From assembly GCA_019119355.1 (NCBI GenBank), contig DWXE01000040.1, positions 62,001-126,000 of the forward strand: DNA of 64,000 nt, read 5' to 3'. Below are positions 18,965 to 28,121 of this stretch, piece after piece. The notes under the pieces were generated by a model that saw only the letters and a list, made by a program, of their open reading frames with translations, was not told where the DNA came from and did no database searches. A program made the position numbers and the translations under genes. The DNA comes from Candidatus Eisenbergiella merdigallinarum. Lineage in GTDB: Bacteria > Bacillota > Clostridia > Lachnospirales > Lachnospiraceae. Positions within the stretch are counted from its first letter, which is position 1. Each line of letters begins with the position of its first letter.

Positions 18965-19005
18965 TCTTAACAGTTTACTAATAATTTCAAGAAAGGGTGT
19001 TTATT

Positions 19006-20502
19006 ATGAAAAAGTTTTCGAAAGTATTGTCCTCCCTCCTGGCGGTGACCATGGCGGGAACGATGCTGGCCGGCTGCGGCGGCACAGCTCCTGCGGCTGA
19101 CAGCAGCACGGGAACGGATTCCGGCGCGGCGGCTGCCACGGATTCTGGAGCGGCCAGCGGGGAAACCGTCATGCTCAAATGGATCCAGATCGGCAGCGTG
19201 CCGCAGAACAACGATGCGGTGGTCGCGGCGATGAACGAATACTCCATCGATAAGATCGGCATCGGCGTGGAAATCTCCTATCTGGACTGGGGCGTATGGA
19301 GCGATAAGGTGACCGCCATGATCAATTCCGGCGAATACTGGGATATCATGTTCACCAACGGCGACAAATACACCTCCGGCATCGCGCTGGGCGCGTTCGC
19401 CGATCTGACGGATCTGCTGTCGGAAGTGCCGGATCTGCAGGCTGCGATTCCCGAGAAGGTCTGGGAAGGCGCGAAGGTAAACGGCAAGATCTATTCCATT
19501 CCTACCTATAAGGATTCCTCTCAGACCCAGTATTGGGTATGGGATCAGGCGGTGGCCGATCAGCTCGGCATCGACTGGCAGAACATCCACTCCGTGGACG
19601 ATATGGATCCGGTCCTGTATCAGGTTCAGGACGCCATCAACGCGGGTGAAATCCAGAATACCCAGTATGCGCTGACCATCGCTTCCGACGGTATCAACGG
19701 ATTTTTGATGAACTATGAATCCCCCATCCCGGCTCTGGGCGTGCGCTATGACGACGAGAGCGCGCAGGTGGTCAACGTCTTCGAACAGGACGACATCATG
19801 AACGTGCTGAAGCATATGCACAAATGGTACAGCGACGGCCTGATCAATCCCGATGCGGCTACCACGGATCAGGGACCTCAGTGGTGCGTTGTTTCCTCCG
19901 GTCAGGGCTTCCCCGGCGCGGAAGTATCCTGGGCATCCGGACGCGGCGCGGACGTTTATGCGGAACCTTTCGCAGGCCCCATTTACTCCACCACTTCCAT
20001 CCTGGGTTCTGTAAACGCGATTTCTGCAGCTTCCAAGTATAAATCCGAAGCGCTGAAATATCTGGAGTTCGTCAACACCGACGAGACCATGAGAAACATG
20101 CTGGCTTACGGCATCGAAGGCGTGGACTACACGAAGAACGACGATGGCACCATCACCCGTTCGGAAAACTGCTACAGCCCCGCCACCTATGCGCAGGCCA
20201 ACTACTTCACCCTGTATCCCGTATCCCCCAACGCTGCGGATCAGTGGGATAAGGTAGAAGAGTGGAACGAGACGGCGGAATCTTCCGTGCTGCTGGGCTT
20301 CAACTTCGACCGCTCCAACGTGGAGACGCAGATCGCCAACTGCTCCCTGGTTATGGACCGCTATAAGAAAGAGCTGTATACCGGAACCAGAGATCCGGAA
20401 GAGGCGGTTCCCGCGCTGTACGCGGATCTGGAAAAGGCCGGTCTGGAAGATATCCGCGCCGAGTATCAGGCGCAGGTAGACGCGTTTATCGCTTCCAAAT
20501 AA
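19006..20502 (+). CDS. Extracellular solute-binding lipoprotein (sugar ABC), copy 2
   Basis: A 498-residue lipoprotein paralogous to the binding protein at 15529-17019 (shared blocks W.QIG, NPDAA, GIEGV(D/H)YTK, ETQIAN-like end). The signal peptide ends in lipobox TMLAGC at about residue 23, followed by a Gly/Ala/Ser/Asp-rich tether. ATG 19006 has an AAAGGG site; a GTG nine bases upstream is a possible alternative. Two receptors with one permease pair suggests broader or graded glycan uptake. Confidence 0.92.
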   Translation: MKKFSKVLSSLLAVTMAGTMLAGCGGTAPAADSSTGTDSGAAAATDSGAASGETVMLKWIQIGSVPQNNDAVVAAMNEYSIDKIGIGVEISYLDWGVWSDKVTAMINSGEYWDIMFTNGDKYTSGIALGAFADLTDLLSEVPDLQAAIPEKVWEGAKVNGKIYSIPTYKDSSQTQYWVWDQAVADQLGIDWQNIHSVDDMDPVLYQVQDAINAGEIQNTQYALTIASDGINGFLMNYESPIPALGVRYDDESAQVVNVFEQDDIMNVLKHMHKWYSDGLINPDAATTDQGPQWCVVSSGQGFPGAEVSWASGRGADVYAEPFAGPIYSTTSILGSVNAISAASKYKSEALKYLEFVNTDETMRNMLAYGIEGVDYTKNDDGTITRSENCYSPATYAQANYFTLYPVSPNAADQWDKVEEWNETAESSVLLGFNFDRSNVETQIANCSLVMDRYKKELYTGTRDPEEAVPALYADLEKAGLEDIRAEYQAQVDAFIASK

Positions 20503-20543
20503 CTGACGGAGATACGCTTGCCTTTCTGAATATTTGTTACACA

Positions 20544-20590
20544 GGAAAAGGAGCCTCCCGGCAAAATGTGCCGGGGCGGCTCCTTTTTCC
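20544..20590 (+). terminator. Terminator ending the sugar transport operon
   Basis: GGAAAAGGAGCC pairs with GGCTCCTTTTTCC, with an inner CCGGCA/TGCCGG stem, giving a strong rho-independent hairpin with a T-run. Confidence 0.85.
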
Positions 20591-20640
20591 CTTCTGTTGC
20601 AGTTCGCCGGCAGGCCGACGGCCGGTTTTGGCGATGGAAA

Positions 20641-20669
20641 TGGACAGACGGCCCCGGGTGTAGTATACT
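20641..20669 (+). promoter_or_regulatory. Predicted promoter of the SDR-GNAT operon
   Basis: TGGACA (20641-20646), 17-bp spacer, TATACT (20664-20669), 75 bases upstream of the SDR start. Confidence 0.6.
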
Positions 20670-20743
20670 GAGGATAATCCGGGGAACCGGGGCCGGCGCA
20701 TGCGGGCCCGCCCGGAAAATCAGGGATTTAAGGAGGGTATACG

Positions 20744-21502
20744 ATGGATCGACTGAAGGGGAAAGTAGCGGTGATCACAGGGGGAAATTCCGGCGTGGGC
20801 GCGGCTACGGCGAAGCTCTTTGCGGCGGAAGGCGCTGCGGTGGTCATCACGGCGCGCCGGGAAGCGGCGCTGGAGAAGGTGGCGGAGGAAATCCGCAGCG
20901 CAGGGGGAGAGGTGAGCGCGGTTTCCACGGACATTTCCAAACCGGAAGATCCGGAAAAGCTGATGGAGTTCGTCATGGAGAAGTACGGGAAGATCGATAT
21001 CCTGGTGAACAACGCCGGCATTCTGGAGGAAGGGTTAAAGCCCATCGACCGGTTTACGGATGAGGATCTCGACCGGATCGTGGAGACCAATCAGAAGGGC
21101 ACCATGCGCTGCATGAGGAGCGCGGCGAAGCGGATGAAGGCGGGGGCTTCCATCGTCAACGTGGCTTCCGTGGCGGGCGAGAAGGGCTGCGGAGGAGCGG
21201 CCTACGTGTCTTCCAAAGCCGCGGTGATCGGGGTGACGAAGCATACGGCGCTCCGCTTCCAGAGCCAGATGATCCGCTGCAACGCCGTCTGCCCCGGGAC
21301 GATCGTGACGCCCATGGTGGCGGCGATGGCGCCGGAAGTTCTGGATCCCGATATGATGGGGGCCATGGCGACGCACAGCAACTTAAAGACGCAGCCCTGC
21401 ATGCCCGAGGACGTGGCCAATATCCTCCTGTTTTTGGCCAGCGACGAGTCCCGGGCCATCACCGGACAGATTCTGGTGACGGATTTCGGCGCGATGCTGT
21501 GA
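20744..21502 (+). CDS. Short-chain dehydrogenase/reductase
   Basis: A 252-residue classical SDR using NAD(P). The cofactor loop is TGGNSGVG (residues 12-19), the NNAG motif is VNNAGIL (about 88-94), and the catalytic Ser/Tyr/Lys lie in VNVASVAG and YVSSKAA. The C-terminus SRAITGQILVTDFGAML is typical of the family. Substrate cannot be read from the sequence. AGGAGG precedes the ATG. A GNAT gene follows 9 bases downstream. Confidence 0.92.
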   Translation: MDRLKGKVAVITGGNSGVGAATAKLFAAEGAAVVITARREAALEKVAEEIRSAGGEVSAVSTDISKPEDPEKLMEFVMEKYGKIDILVNNAGILEEGLKPIDRFTDEDLDRIVETNQKGTMRCMRSAAKRMKAGASIVNVASVAGEKGCGGAAYVSSKAAVIGVTKHTALRFQSQMIRCNAVCPGTIVTPMVAAMAPEVLDPDMMGAMATHSNLKTQPCMPEDVANILLFLASDESRAITGQILVTDFGAML

Positions 21503-21511
21503 GGGACGGGG

Positions 21512-22087
21512 ATGTCGGAAGAAGAGATCCGGATCCGGACGGCCCGGGAGGAAGACGCCCGGGCCTGTCTGGATATTTATGCGCCCTATGTGGAGCATAC
21601 GGCCATCACCTTCGAGTATGAGGTCCCCTCCCTGGAAGAATTCCGGGGAAGGATGCTGCGCACACAGGAGAAATACCCGTGGATCGTGGCCGAAAAGGGC
21701 GGTGTCGTTCTGGGCTACGCCTATGCGGGCCCCTTCCACGACCGGGCGGCCTATGACTGGGCCGTGGAGACGTCCATCTACGTGGACCGTTCCCGGAGGG
21801 GAGAGGGGATCGGGAAATTGCTGTACGGGGCTCTGGAACGGGCGCTGAAGGAACAGAATATCCTGAACTTATACGCCTGCATCGCCTGGCCGGAGGAGGA
21901 GGACGAATATCTGACGAAGGACAGCGAGGCGTTCCACCGGCGTCTGGGCTATCGGCTGGCGGGAGAATTTCGCCGGTGCGGATACAAATTCGGACGCTGG
22001 TATCACATGATCTGGATGGAAAAACACATCGGGCCGCATCCGGACTGCCCGGAGGCGGTAATCCCCTTTGCGGGGCGGGAAATCTGA
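21512..22087 (+). CDS. GNAT N-acetyltransferase, phosphinothricin-acetyltransferase-like
   Basis: A 191-residue acetyl-CoA-dependent acetyltransferase. The acetyl-CoA pyrophosphate loop reads SRRGEGIGKLLYGALE (about residues 92-107). The opening IRTAREEDARACLDIYAPYV and the FHRRLGYRLAGEF segment match the PAT/MddA branch, which acetylates small amino-acid-like amines. It follows the SDR in the same transcript. The real substrate is unknown; the name does not imply herbicide resistance. Confidence 0.88.
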   Translation: MSEEEIRIRTAREEDARACLDIYAPYVEHTAITFEYEVPSLEEFRGRMLRTQEKYPWIVAEKGGVVLGYAYAGPFHDRAAYDWAVETSIYVDRSRRGEGIGKLLYGALERALKEQNILNLYACIAWPEEEDEYLTKDSEAFHRRLGYRLAGEFRRCGYKFGRWYHMIWMEKHIGPHPDCPEAVIPFAGREI

Positions 22088-22090
22088 AAT

Positions 22091-22120
22091 GGCCGGGGAG
22101 CCGCATCCCCGGTCATTTTT
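22091..22120 (+). terminator. Terminator after the GNAT gene
   Basis: CCGGGGA pairs with TCCCCGG around GCCGCA, followed by TCATTTTTT. Confidence 0.75.
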
Positions 22121-22147
22121 TGAACGACGGGGACATATACTTAATAT
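22120..22147 (+). promoter_or_regulatory. Possible promoter of the AAA/TOPRIM pair
   Basis: TTGAAC (22120-22125), 16-bp spacer, TAATAT (22142-22147), directly after the GNAT terminator and about 93 bases before the ATPase start. Confidence 0.35.
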
Positions 22148-22240
22148 AGATTGGAAATTGAAATCCGTACGCCGGTGATGTATATTAAAGGGGAGGATTA
22201 TTTCGTGTTTTGCGAAGAAAGAATACGGGAGGTACGGAAG

Positions 22241-23356
22241 ATGATCGTAATGGACATATCCATAGACAATTTTTTCGCATTTAAAAACTTTCATATGAAT
22301 TTGTCATATCCGAAAAAAATTGTAAACTCTGCCATTCAGGATGAATTTCTGGAAGGGCATCCCAATTTCAGATATAAGAAAGTCAATATACTGATGGGGG
22401 CAAACGCTACGGGAAAGACTTCTTTCGGCCAGATGCTGATGATCGTTTTTAACTTTATGGATATGAAACAGTTCGACAGGCTCGTGGAAGCGATTATGGA
22501 TCCGGAAGAGGAAGCGAAGTTTTCCATGGACTTCGTCGCAAATGAAAATATCCTGTATCGGATCGCGGTAAAAATCGATGCGAAGGCGGGGGAGAAGTAC
22601 AATAGCGGAGACATTCACGTGAGGGTGAGCCAGACGGAGATCGGTTCCAAAGACAGCTACGAGAGTTGCTGCAGGCGGCTGGAAAACAAAGTGCCGGGAA
22701 AAGAACACAATTTTGTGGAGGAGCTTGAAGGAATCAGGGGATTATCATGGCGTTTTGAGTATCCGTCCGACGCATACGACAGATATCGGGTTCCTGATAC
22801 GAATGTGGAAAGATATGTTCAAATTCTTGAACATACGTTGAAGGCTCTGGATCCATCTATTGAAAGAGTGGAGCGAATTGAGGGGGTGGAAGGCGCTTTT
22901 GTGCTGAGGATGGGGAAAAGGGACGTCATCATGCAAAATGGGAAAACGGTCGATTCCAACATTCTGTCCAGCGGTACGAAGGCGGGAATTGCGATTGCGG
23001 ATTTTGTGGCGGCGATCAGAAACGGTGAAAACGGGTTTTATTACTGCGATGAAAAGTTTTCCTTCATTCACAGCGATATTGAAAAGGCATTCCTTGCGGT
23101 CATGATCGATTGCCTCAAGAGCAACGATCAGCTGTTTTTTACGACCCATAACACAGATGTTCTGGACATGCCTTTACCGAAGCATTCGTTTACCTTTTTG
23201 CGAAAGGACTGTAACGTTGATTCCGGAACGATCACATGTATCAGCGCTTCGGACTATCTGAAGCGGTCAACGGATTCGCTCCGGAATGCGGTGGTTAACG
23301 ATTTGTTTTCATCGGCGCCGGGAGTGGAGCTGGTGTACGAAATTGCGGAGCTGTAA
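22241..23356 (+). CDS. AAA-family ATPase of a putative two-gene defence module
   Basis: A 371-residue P-loop ATPase of the AAA_15/AAA_21 (OLD-like) group. The opening MIVMDISIDNFFAFKNFHM is followed by Walker A GANATGKTS near residue 50. An ABC-like signature region, LSSGTKAGIAIADF, lies near 250, Walker B-like FYYCDEKFSF near 270, and a switch histidine in FFTTHNTDVLD near 305. ATG 22241 was chosen for GGGAGG at 22227-22232; further in-frame starts upstream lack a good site. It is visibly AT-richer than its neighbours and sits directly before a TOPRIM protein. Similar ATPase/TOPRIM pairs occur in PARIS (AriA/AriB), OLD and Gabija phage defence. A defence role is inferred. Confidence 0.75.
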   Translation: MIVMDISIDNFFAFKNFHMNLSYPKKIVNSAIQDEFLEGHPNFRYKKVNILMGANATGKTSFGQMLMIVFNFMDMKQFDRLVEAIMDPEEEAKFSMDFVANENILYRIAVKIDAKAGEKYNSGDIHVRVSQTEIGSKDSYESCCRRLENKVPGKEHNFVEELEGIRGLSWRFEYPSDAYDRYRVPDTNVERYVQILEHTLKALDPSIERVERIEGVEGAFVLRMGKRDVIMQNGKTVDSNILSSGTKAGIAIADFVAAIRNGENGFYYCDEKFSFIHSDIEKAFLAVMIDCLKSNDQLFFTTHNTDVLDMPLPKHSFTFLRKDCNVDSGTITCISASDYLKRSTDSLRNAVVNDLFSSAPGVELVYEIAEL

Positions 23357-23387
23357 GCGGACTGGTTTTTACATGAGAGGATCCATA

Positions 23388-23906
23388 ATGGCGAAAAACA
23401 GGTATTATCATTACTTTGTCGAGGGACAGGATGAAGAGAAGGTCGTGCAGGTGTTGAAGACGGATCTTCGATGTATTGTCCCGGGGAAAGTACAGGTTTT
23501 CAATGTGATCGAACAGAAATTGACAAAAATGCGATTGATGTCTCTGAAGCCGGATACGGTGGTGGTTCTGGTTTTCGATACGGATACCGGGAAAACTGCC
23601 ACGTTGCTGGATAACATCCGGTTTTTGAAAACAGCGGCAAATGTAAAAGAAGTGTTATGCGTTACGCAGGTAAAAAATCTGGAAGATGAGCTGATGCGGA
23701 GCTGCGATATAAAGCAGATCAGAGAACTGACCGGAAGCAGGTCTAATAAAGACTATAAACACGACATGAGAGGGGACAGTCATTTTTATCAGAAACTGAA
23801 AAACAGAAATTTCCGGTTTGAGGCTTTTTGGAACAGCACGGATAAGACCTTTCAGGAAAAGGGGATCAGGAACGATGCGTACAAAATAAAATGCGATAAA
23901 ATATAA
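23388..23906 (+). CDS. Small TOPRIM-like protein paired with the AAA ATPase
   Basis: A 172-residue protein. The start YYHYFVEGQDEEKVV and later VVVLVFDTDTGK fit a TOPRIM fold: the glutamate of EGxDE and the DxD of DTD are the expected metal-binding residues. KNLEDELMRSC is a further conserved-looking acidic helix. It lacks the larger domains of OLD nucleases or AriB (about 300 residues), so it may be a minimal nuclease or toxin effector held by the ATPase. ATG 23388 has GAGAGG seven bases upstream; an ATG at 23373 is the alternative. It is AT-rich like its partner, 31 bases after it. Confidence 0.65.
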   Translation: MAKNRYYHYFVEGQDEEKVVQVLKTDLRCIVPGKVQVFNVIEQKLTKMRLMSLKPDTVVVLVFDTDTGKTATLLDNIRFLKTAANVKEVLCVTQVKNLEDELMRSCDIKQIRELTGSRSNKDYKHDMRGDSHFYQKLKNRNFRFEAFWNSTDKTFQEKGIRNDAYKIKCDKI

Positions 23907-23939
23907 GGGGGCCGCAGGCCCCCTCTTGCATTTTATCGC
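23893..23939. terminator. Bidirectional terminator between convergent genes
   Basis: GGGGGCC-GCA-GGCCCCC is flanked by GCGATAAAAT and ATTTTATCGC, giving T-rich arms on both strands. It overlaps the last codons of the TOPRIM gene and the end of the MATE gene. Confidence 0.8.
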
Positions 23940-25312
23940 CCGTCCGGCGCTTCCACCCGCGTTTCCAGCTTCCGGAAAAGGCTGCGCAGGACGAGGACCG
24001 CGGCCATGGACAGGATCAGCTCCGCGGTGAGCTGGGCGTAGGCCAGGCCGTACAGCGGGAAGAGGCGGTTGAGGACGTACAGGGCGGGAATTTCCAGCAC
24101 GATCTTGCGCAGGATGGCGAAGAGAAACGCCTCTTTTCCCATGCCGGTGGCCTGGAAAACGCCCACGGCCAGGAAATCCACGGCCAGAAACGGCAGGCCC
24201 AGGCAGAATCCGCGCAGGAAATGGCTGCCGTAGCCGATGATGGTCCCATTCTGCATGAAGACCCCGATCAGAAAATCGGCCGCAACGAAGTAAAAGGCGG
24301 AAACGGAGAGGATAAATCCCAGCATGATCTTCACCGAGAACATCAGGGTGGACTTCATCCGCCGGACGTTACCGGAGGAGTAGTTGTAGCTGATCAGGGG
24401 CATAATTCCCTGGGACAGCCCCATGGAAATGTTCATGGGAACCATGTTGATCTTCTGGGTGATTCCCATGGCGGCCACGGCGTCGGGGCCGTAGACGGAG
24501 GTGAAATTATTCAGGATCGTCATCCCCGTGACATTGAGCAGATTCTGGATGGAAGCGGGGATGCCCACGCTGCACACGCCCTTCACGATGGAACGGCGGA
24601 AGCCGAACATATTGGGGCGGATGCACACCAAAGTGGTCTTGCGGCGGACGAAAAGGAGGACGAAAAAGTACAGGCAGGCCACGCAGTTGGAGAGGAAGGT
24701 GGCGAGCCCGGCGCCTCCGGCGCCCATGTGGAATCCCCAGGGCAGAATGAAAATGGGATCCAAGATCATGTTGAGAATACAGCCGCACATGGTGCCGATG
24801 CTGGCGTGCAGGGCAGCGCCCTCCGAACGGACCAGATAGGCCATCACCACGTTCAGGATGGAGGGGGTGGCCCCCAGAAAGACCGTCCATTTCAGATAGC
24901 CTGCGGTGGCGGCCTTCGTCTGGGCGTCGGATCCCAGAAGGACCAGCAAAGGACCCTGGAAAACCGTGCACAGGAGGGAGAACAGGATGCCGGAGAGAAC
25001 CGCGCAGTAAAACCCGAAGGCGGAGCTGCGGTAGACCGTATCGTAGTCCTTCCGGCCCATGGCGCGGCTCATCATGCTGGAGCTGCCCACCCCGAACAGG
25101 TTGTTCACGGCGTTGAAGGCCAGCAGCACGGGGGCGGCCAGAGTGACGGCCGCGTTCTGAACCGGGTCGTTGAGCATCCCCACGAAATAGGTGTCGGCCA
25201 TGTTGTACAGCACCATCACCAGGGAGCTCAAAACGGTGGGGACGGCCAGTTTGGCCACCGCCTTTGGCACGGGGGTGTTTTCGAACAGCGTGATCTTCTG
25301 TGAATTGTCCAT
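23933..25312 (-). CDS. MATE-family multidrug/cation antiporter
   Basis: A 459-residue membrane pump with about twelve helices in two homologous halves, of the NorM/DinF type. Typical blocks are IKLAVPTVLSSLV-like at the N-terminus (VAKLAVPTVLSSLVMVLYN) and QNLLNVTGMTILNN in the second half. Length is standard (440-470). It lies 23 bases after the hybrid kinase gene on the minus strand with a GAGG site, so the two are probably co-transcribed and the kinase may regulate, or sense substrates of, the pump. Confidence 0.92.
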   Translation of the reverse strand: MDNSQKITLFENTPVPKAVAKLAVPTVLSSLVMVLYNMADTYFVGMLNDPVQNAAVTLAAPVLLAFNAVNNLFGVGSSSMMSRAMGRKDYDTVYRSSAFGFYCAVLSGILFSLLCTVFQGPLLVLLGSDAQTKAATAGYLKWTVFLGATPSILNVVMAYLVRSEGAALHASIGTMCGCILNMILDPIFILPWGFHMGAGGAGLATFLSNCVACLYFFVLLFVRRKTTLVCIRPNMFGFRRSIVKGVCSVGIPASIQNLLNVTGMTILNNFTSVYGPDAVAAMGITQKINMVPMNISMGLSQGIMPLISYNYSSGNVRRMKSTLMFSVKIMLGFILSVSAFYFVAADFLIGVFMQNGTIIGYGSHFLRGFCLGLPFLAVDFLAVGVFQATGMGKEAFLFAILRKIVLEIPALYVLNRLFPLYGLAYAQLTAELILSMAAVLVLRSLFRKLETRVEAPDGR

Positions 25313-25335
25313 CTGTCATACCTCTTCTTCCGTAA

Positions 25336-27915
25336 TCAGGAGCAATATTTTTGCAGCATCCTCAGCAATTCCTGCATATTCAGCGGCTTTGCCACATGAG
25401 CGTTCATGCCGCAGTTCAGACATTCCTGAATATCGTCCACAAAAGCGTCGGCAGTCATCGCGAGAATGGGAATCCTTCCGGCGTCCCCGCGCTGCAGCGA
25501 GCGGATCGCCTTCGTCGCGTCGAAGCCGTTCATGACGGGCATCCGGAGGTCCATCAGGATGGCGCTGTAATACCCGGGCGGCGAGGACTGGAACTTTTCC
25601 ACGCACAATTTGCCGTTTTCCGCCCAGTCCAGAAGAAAGCCGGAAGCGGATAACAGCTCGTTGGCGATCTCCCAGTTCAGTTCATTGTCCTCGGCGACCA
25701 GAAGGCGTTTGCCCGTGAAATCCGCAGCGGGCCCGGCGGGAAACTCCGCCGGCTTCGCGCCGGAGCCCGCGAAAGGAAGCAGGCTGTTGTAAAGCGTGGA
25801 CTGAAACAACGGTTTGGAGATAAAGCCCGATATTCCGGCGGCCGTAGCCTCTTCCTCCACATCGGCCCAGTCGTAGGCGGACATCAGGAGGATGGGCGTA
25901 TCATCCCCGATGCGGCGGCGCAGCTCCCGGGCGGTCTGAATGCCGTCCATCCCGGGCATTTTGCAGTCAAGCAGAACGATGAAATAATCGTTGTGCTGCG
26001 CGCGGCGCTTCTCCACCATTCGAATGGCGGAGGGGCCGTCCGTAGCCCAGTCCGCATGAACGCCGAGTTCTTTCAGGGTATCGGCCGCGCTGCGGCACAG
26101 CTCCCCGTCATCGTCCACCACAAGGATTTCCCAGGCGGGCAGAATCATTTCCTCCGCGCTGGTTTCCCCGCGTTCGAAGTCAAAAATGACATGAAATTCG
26201 GTGCCCTTCCCCACCTCGCTGTTTACCTCGATGGAGCCTTCGGATTTGTCCACGATGTATTTCGTGATCGCCATTCCCAGGCCGGTACCTTCGATTTTAT
26301 GCACCTGGGTGTTATCCTCCCGGACGAAGGATTCGAATATTTTTTTCTGGAAATCCTTCGTCATGCCGATGCCGCTGTCCTTTACCAGGAAGTGGGTGCG
26401 CACATATTTTTCTCCCTTCGGGGAATCCTCCTGGGACACGGTCACGGAGATGTCGCCGCCCTCCGGAGTGAATTTCATGGCGTTGGAGAGCAGATTCAGC
26501 AGAACCTGGTTCAGCCGGACGCTGTCCGCGACGATATTTTCGCTCCGGATATTCCGGATCAGGATGCTGAAGGACTGCTTCCTGGCTTTGATCTGCGGCT
26601 GTACGATGCTGACGATGCTGTCCATCGTCTCCCGCAGGGAGAAAAGGTCGGAGTTTAAGGTCAGCTTTCCGCTTTCGATTTTTGACATATCCAGCACGTC
26701 GTTGATGAGGCCCAGCAGATGCCTGCTGGACAGCGTGATTTTCCGCAGGCATTCCAGCACCTTATCCCGGTTTTCCGCGTTGGCCGCCGCGATGGTGGTC
26801 ATGCCGATGATCGCGTTCATGGGCGTGCGGATATCGTGGCTCATATTGGAAAGAAATTCGCTTTTTGCCCTGTTTGCATGTTCCGCTTCTTCGCGGGCAG
26901 AGGCGAGTTCTTCCATTTGACGGCGGGAAAAATTCATATACAGGAAGAAAATTGCGAGCATGCCGGCAATAATCGCCAGGCAGGCGATGATGGAAACCAT
27001 CGCATTGTGCCTTCCCAGGCTGTTGAGCGCTTCGTCCATGGCTCCGTGGGGCATGACGCAGACCAGGGACCAGTTTGTGTTCGGCAGCGGAGCGACGTAA
27101 ACGTGCCGCTGCATTCCCTGCACGGTTGTTTCCAGGCTGCAGACGGATCTTTGCGCAACCTTCCGCGCCATCCCGTCGATCTGCTCATCGACATTTGCAA
27201 TCCCGGACTGATGGCCGTTTTTCCGATACCATTCATAAATGGTTTCCGTATCGACGCCGCTGTCCGGGTTTTGAAAGACGAAGGAACCGTCTTCCCGGAT
27301 GATGTGTGAGAAAATCAGGGAAGAATCGACTCCAAGGGACAGAGTCTTTTCCAGCGTATCGATGGGGACGCCGGCCACAAGGGCCGTACACGGGGCGTCA
27401 CCGATCAGGGGATATCCTTCGGAGTCGGGATATCCCACGGAAAAGCCGTAGATAACCATCAGGCGGCCGTCGCCGGTAGCTCCCGTCGTAACGATGGTAT
27501 CGCCCTGGTTGACGGCATCCAGAAACAGCTTCTTATCCTCGATCTGCACATCCTCCCCGTAAATCAGTTCGGAGTTCCCTGCAGTGTCGTAGATGGAAAG
27601 ATGGGTAAATTCCCGCAGGGCCGCCATGCTGGACAGGGCCCGGCGGGTATCTTCATCCAGTTCCTGTATATTTTCGGGAGGCATCGCCTGTACGATGGTT
27701 TTTACCTGCACCATGCGCATGTTCACCAGCGTTTCAAAATGCTTCTGGATCTGCGTGCTCAAACCGTCCATATAGGACGCGGTAAGCTCCTGCAGGGTAT
27801 CGGTGCGCTTCCGGGACATGGAACCGGTCAACCATATGAAGATGGCTATACTGAGTATGAGTACGGCCGATAGCGAGATCCGGAGAAAATTCAGTACTTT
27901 TTTATCGTCATTCAT
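25336..27915 (-). CDS. Hybrid sensor histidine kinase with two receiver domains
   Basis: An 859-residue membrane hybrid kinase. A transmembrane segment at about 10-30 and another at 305-328 enclose a Cache-type extracytoplasmic sensor domain. HisKA carries H360 in [16 protein letters not shown], and HATPase has [17 protein letters not shown] and GTGLGMAI. Two receiver domains follow: REC1 with VVDDDGE and D650 in [12 protein letters not shown], and REC2 with VAEDNE and D789 in [11 protein letters not shown]. There is no HPt or DNA-binding domain, so the output passes to a partner elsewhere. It is expressed leftward from the promoter at 27971-28000 and is adjacent to the invertible segment. 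Confidence 0.93.
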   Translation of the reverse strand: MNDDKKVLNFLRISLSAVLILSIAIFIWLTGSMSRKRTDTLQELTASYMDGLSTQIQKHFETLVNMRMVQVKTIVQAMPPENIQELDEDTRRALSSMAALREFTHLSIYDTAGNSELIYGEDVQIEDKKLFLDAVNQGDTIVTTGATGDGRLMVIYGFSVGYPDSEGYPLIGDAPCTALVAGVPIDTLEKTLSLGVDSSLIFSHIIREDGSFVFQNPDSGVDTETIYEWYRKNGHQSGIANVDEQIDGMARKVAQRSVCSLETTVQGMQRHVYVAPLPNTNWSLVCVMPHGAMDEALNSLGRHNAMVSIIACLAIIAGMLAIFFLYMNFSRRQMEELASAREEAEHANRAKSEFLSNMSHDIRTPMNAIIGMTTIAAANAENRDKVLECLRKITLSSRHLLGLINDVLDMSKIESGKLTLNSDLFSLRETMDSIVSIVQPQIKARKQSFSILIRNIRSENIVADSVRLNQVLLNLLSNAMKFTPEGGDISVTVSQEDSPKGEKYVRTHFLVKDSGIGMTKDFQKKIFESFVREDNTQVHKIEGTGLGMAITKYIVDKSEGSIEVNSEVGKGTEFHVIFDFERGETSAEEMILPAWEILVVDDDGELCRSAADTLKELGVHADWATDGPSAIRMVEKRRAQHNDYFIVLLDCKMPGMDGIQTARELRRRIGDDTPILLMSAYDWADVEEEATAAGISGFISKPLFQSTLYNSLLPFAGSGAKPAEFPAGPAADFTGKRLLVAEDNELNWEIANELLSASGFLLDWAENGKLCVEKFQSSPPGYYSAILMDLRMPVMNGFDATKAIRSLQRGDAGRIPILAMTADAFVDDIQECLNCGMNAHVAKPLNMQELLRMLQKYCS

Positions 27916-27970
27916 TTCGTTGCCCTTCTGCGTAAATCGAGCGCATCGCGTTTCGACAGGTGCCGCCTAA

Positions 27971-28000
27971 ATTATAGCACGGAAGCGTGCGGCCCGGCAA
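27971..28000 (-). promoter_or_regulatory. Promoter of the hybrid kinase-MATE operon
   Basis: On the minus strand TTGCCG, 18-bp spacer, TATAAT with an extended TGC. The -10 is at 27971-27976, about 55 bases upstream of the kinase start at 27915. Confidence 0.65.
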
Positions 28001-28015
28001 CATGAACCCGGCCGC

Positions 28016-28067
28016 ACAAAAAGAGCAGGGATTCCGTCGTTCGGACGGGGAACCTCTGCTTTTTTTC
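28016..28067. terminator. Bidirectional terminator left of the invertible segment
   Basis: AAAAAGAGCAG with GGATTCC pairs with GGAACC and CTCTGCTTTTTTT around a GTTC-containing loop. A-run and T-run flanks make it functional on both strands. It overlaps the outer edge of the left inverted repeat and lies between the outward promoter at 28122-28150 and the kinase gene, so it should stop leftward transcripts leaving the segment. Confidence 0.7.
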
Positions 28068-28090
28068 GTGAAATAATTTGTTTTACGAAA
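28063..28090 (+). repeat. Left inverted repeat (IRL) of the invertible segment
   Basis: A 28-bp repeat beginning TTTTCGTGAAATAATT and ending TACGAAA. The reverse complement occurs at 29486-29513 with one mismatch (27/28). The repeat is itself made of two inverted half-sites (TTTCGTGAAA and TTTTACGAAA), as expected for a tyrosine recombinase core site. Confidence 0.85.
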
Positions 28091-28121
28091 GATATTTTGG
28101 AAGTAATTACTGTCGTCCTTT

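Noticed and set aside
21512-22087. Herbicide (phosphinothricin) resistance gene
   Set aside because: Similarity to the PAT branch is general; these GNATs usually act on other small amines.
22241-23906. Firm assignment to PARIS
   Set aside because: The TOPRIM protein is far shorter than AriB, and motifs alone cannot separate PARIS from OLD-like or RloAB-like pairs.
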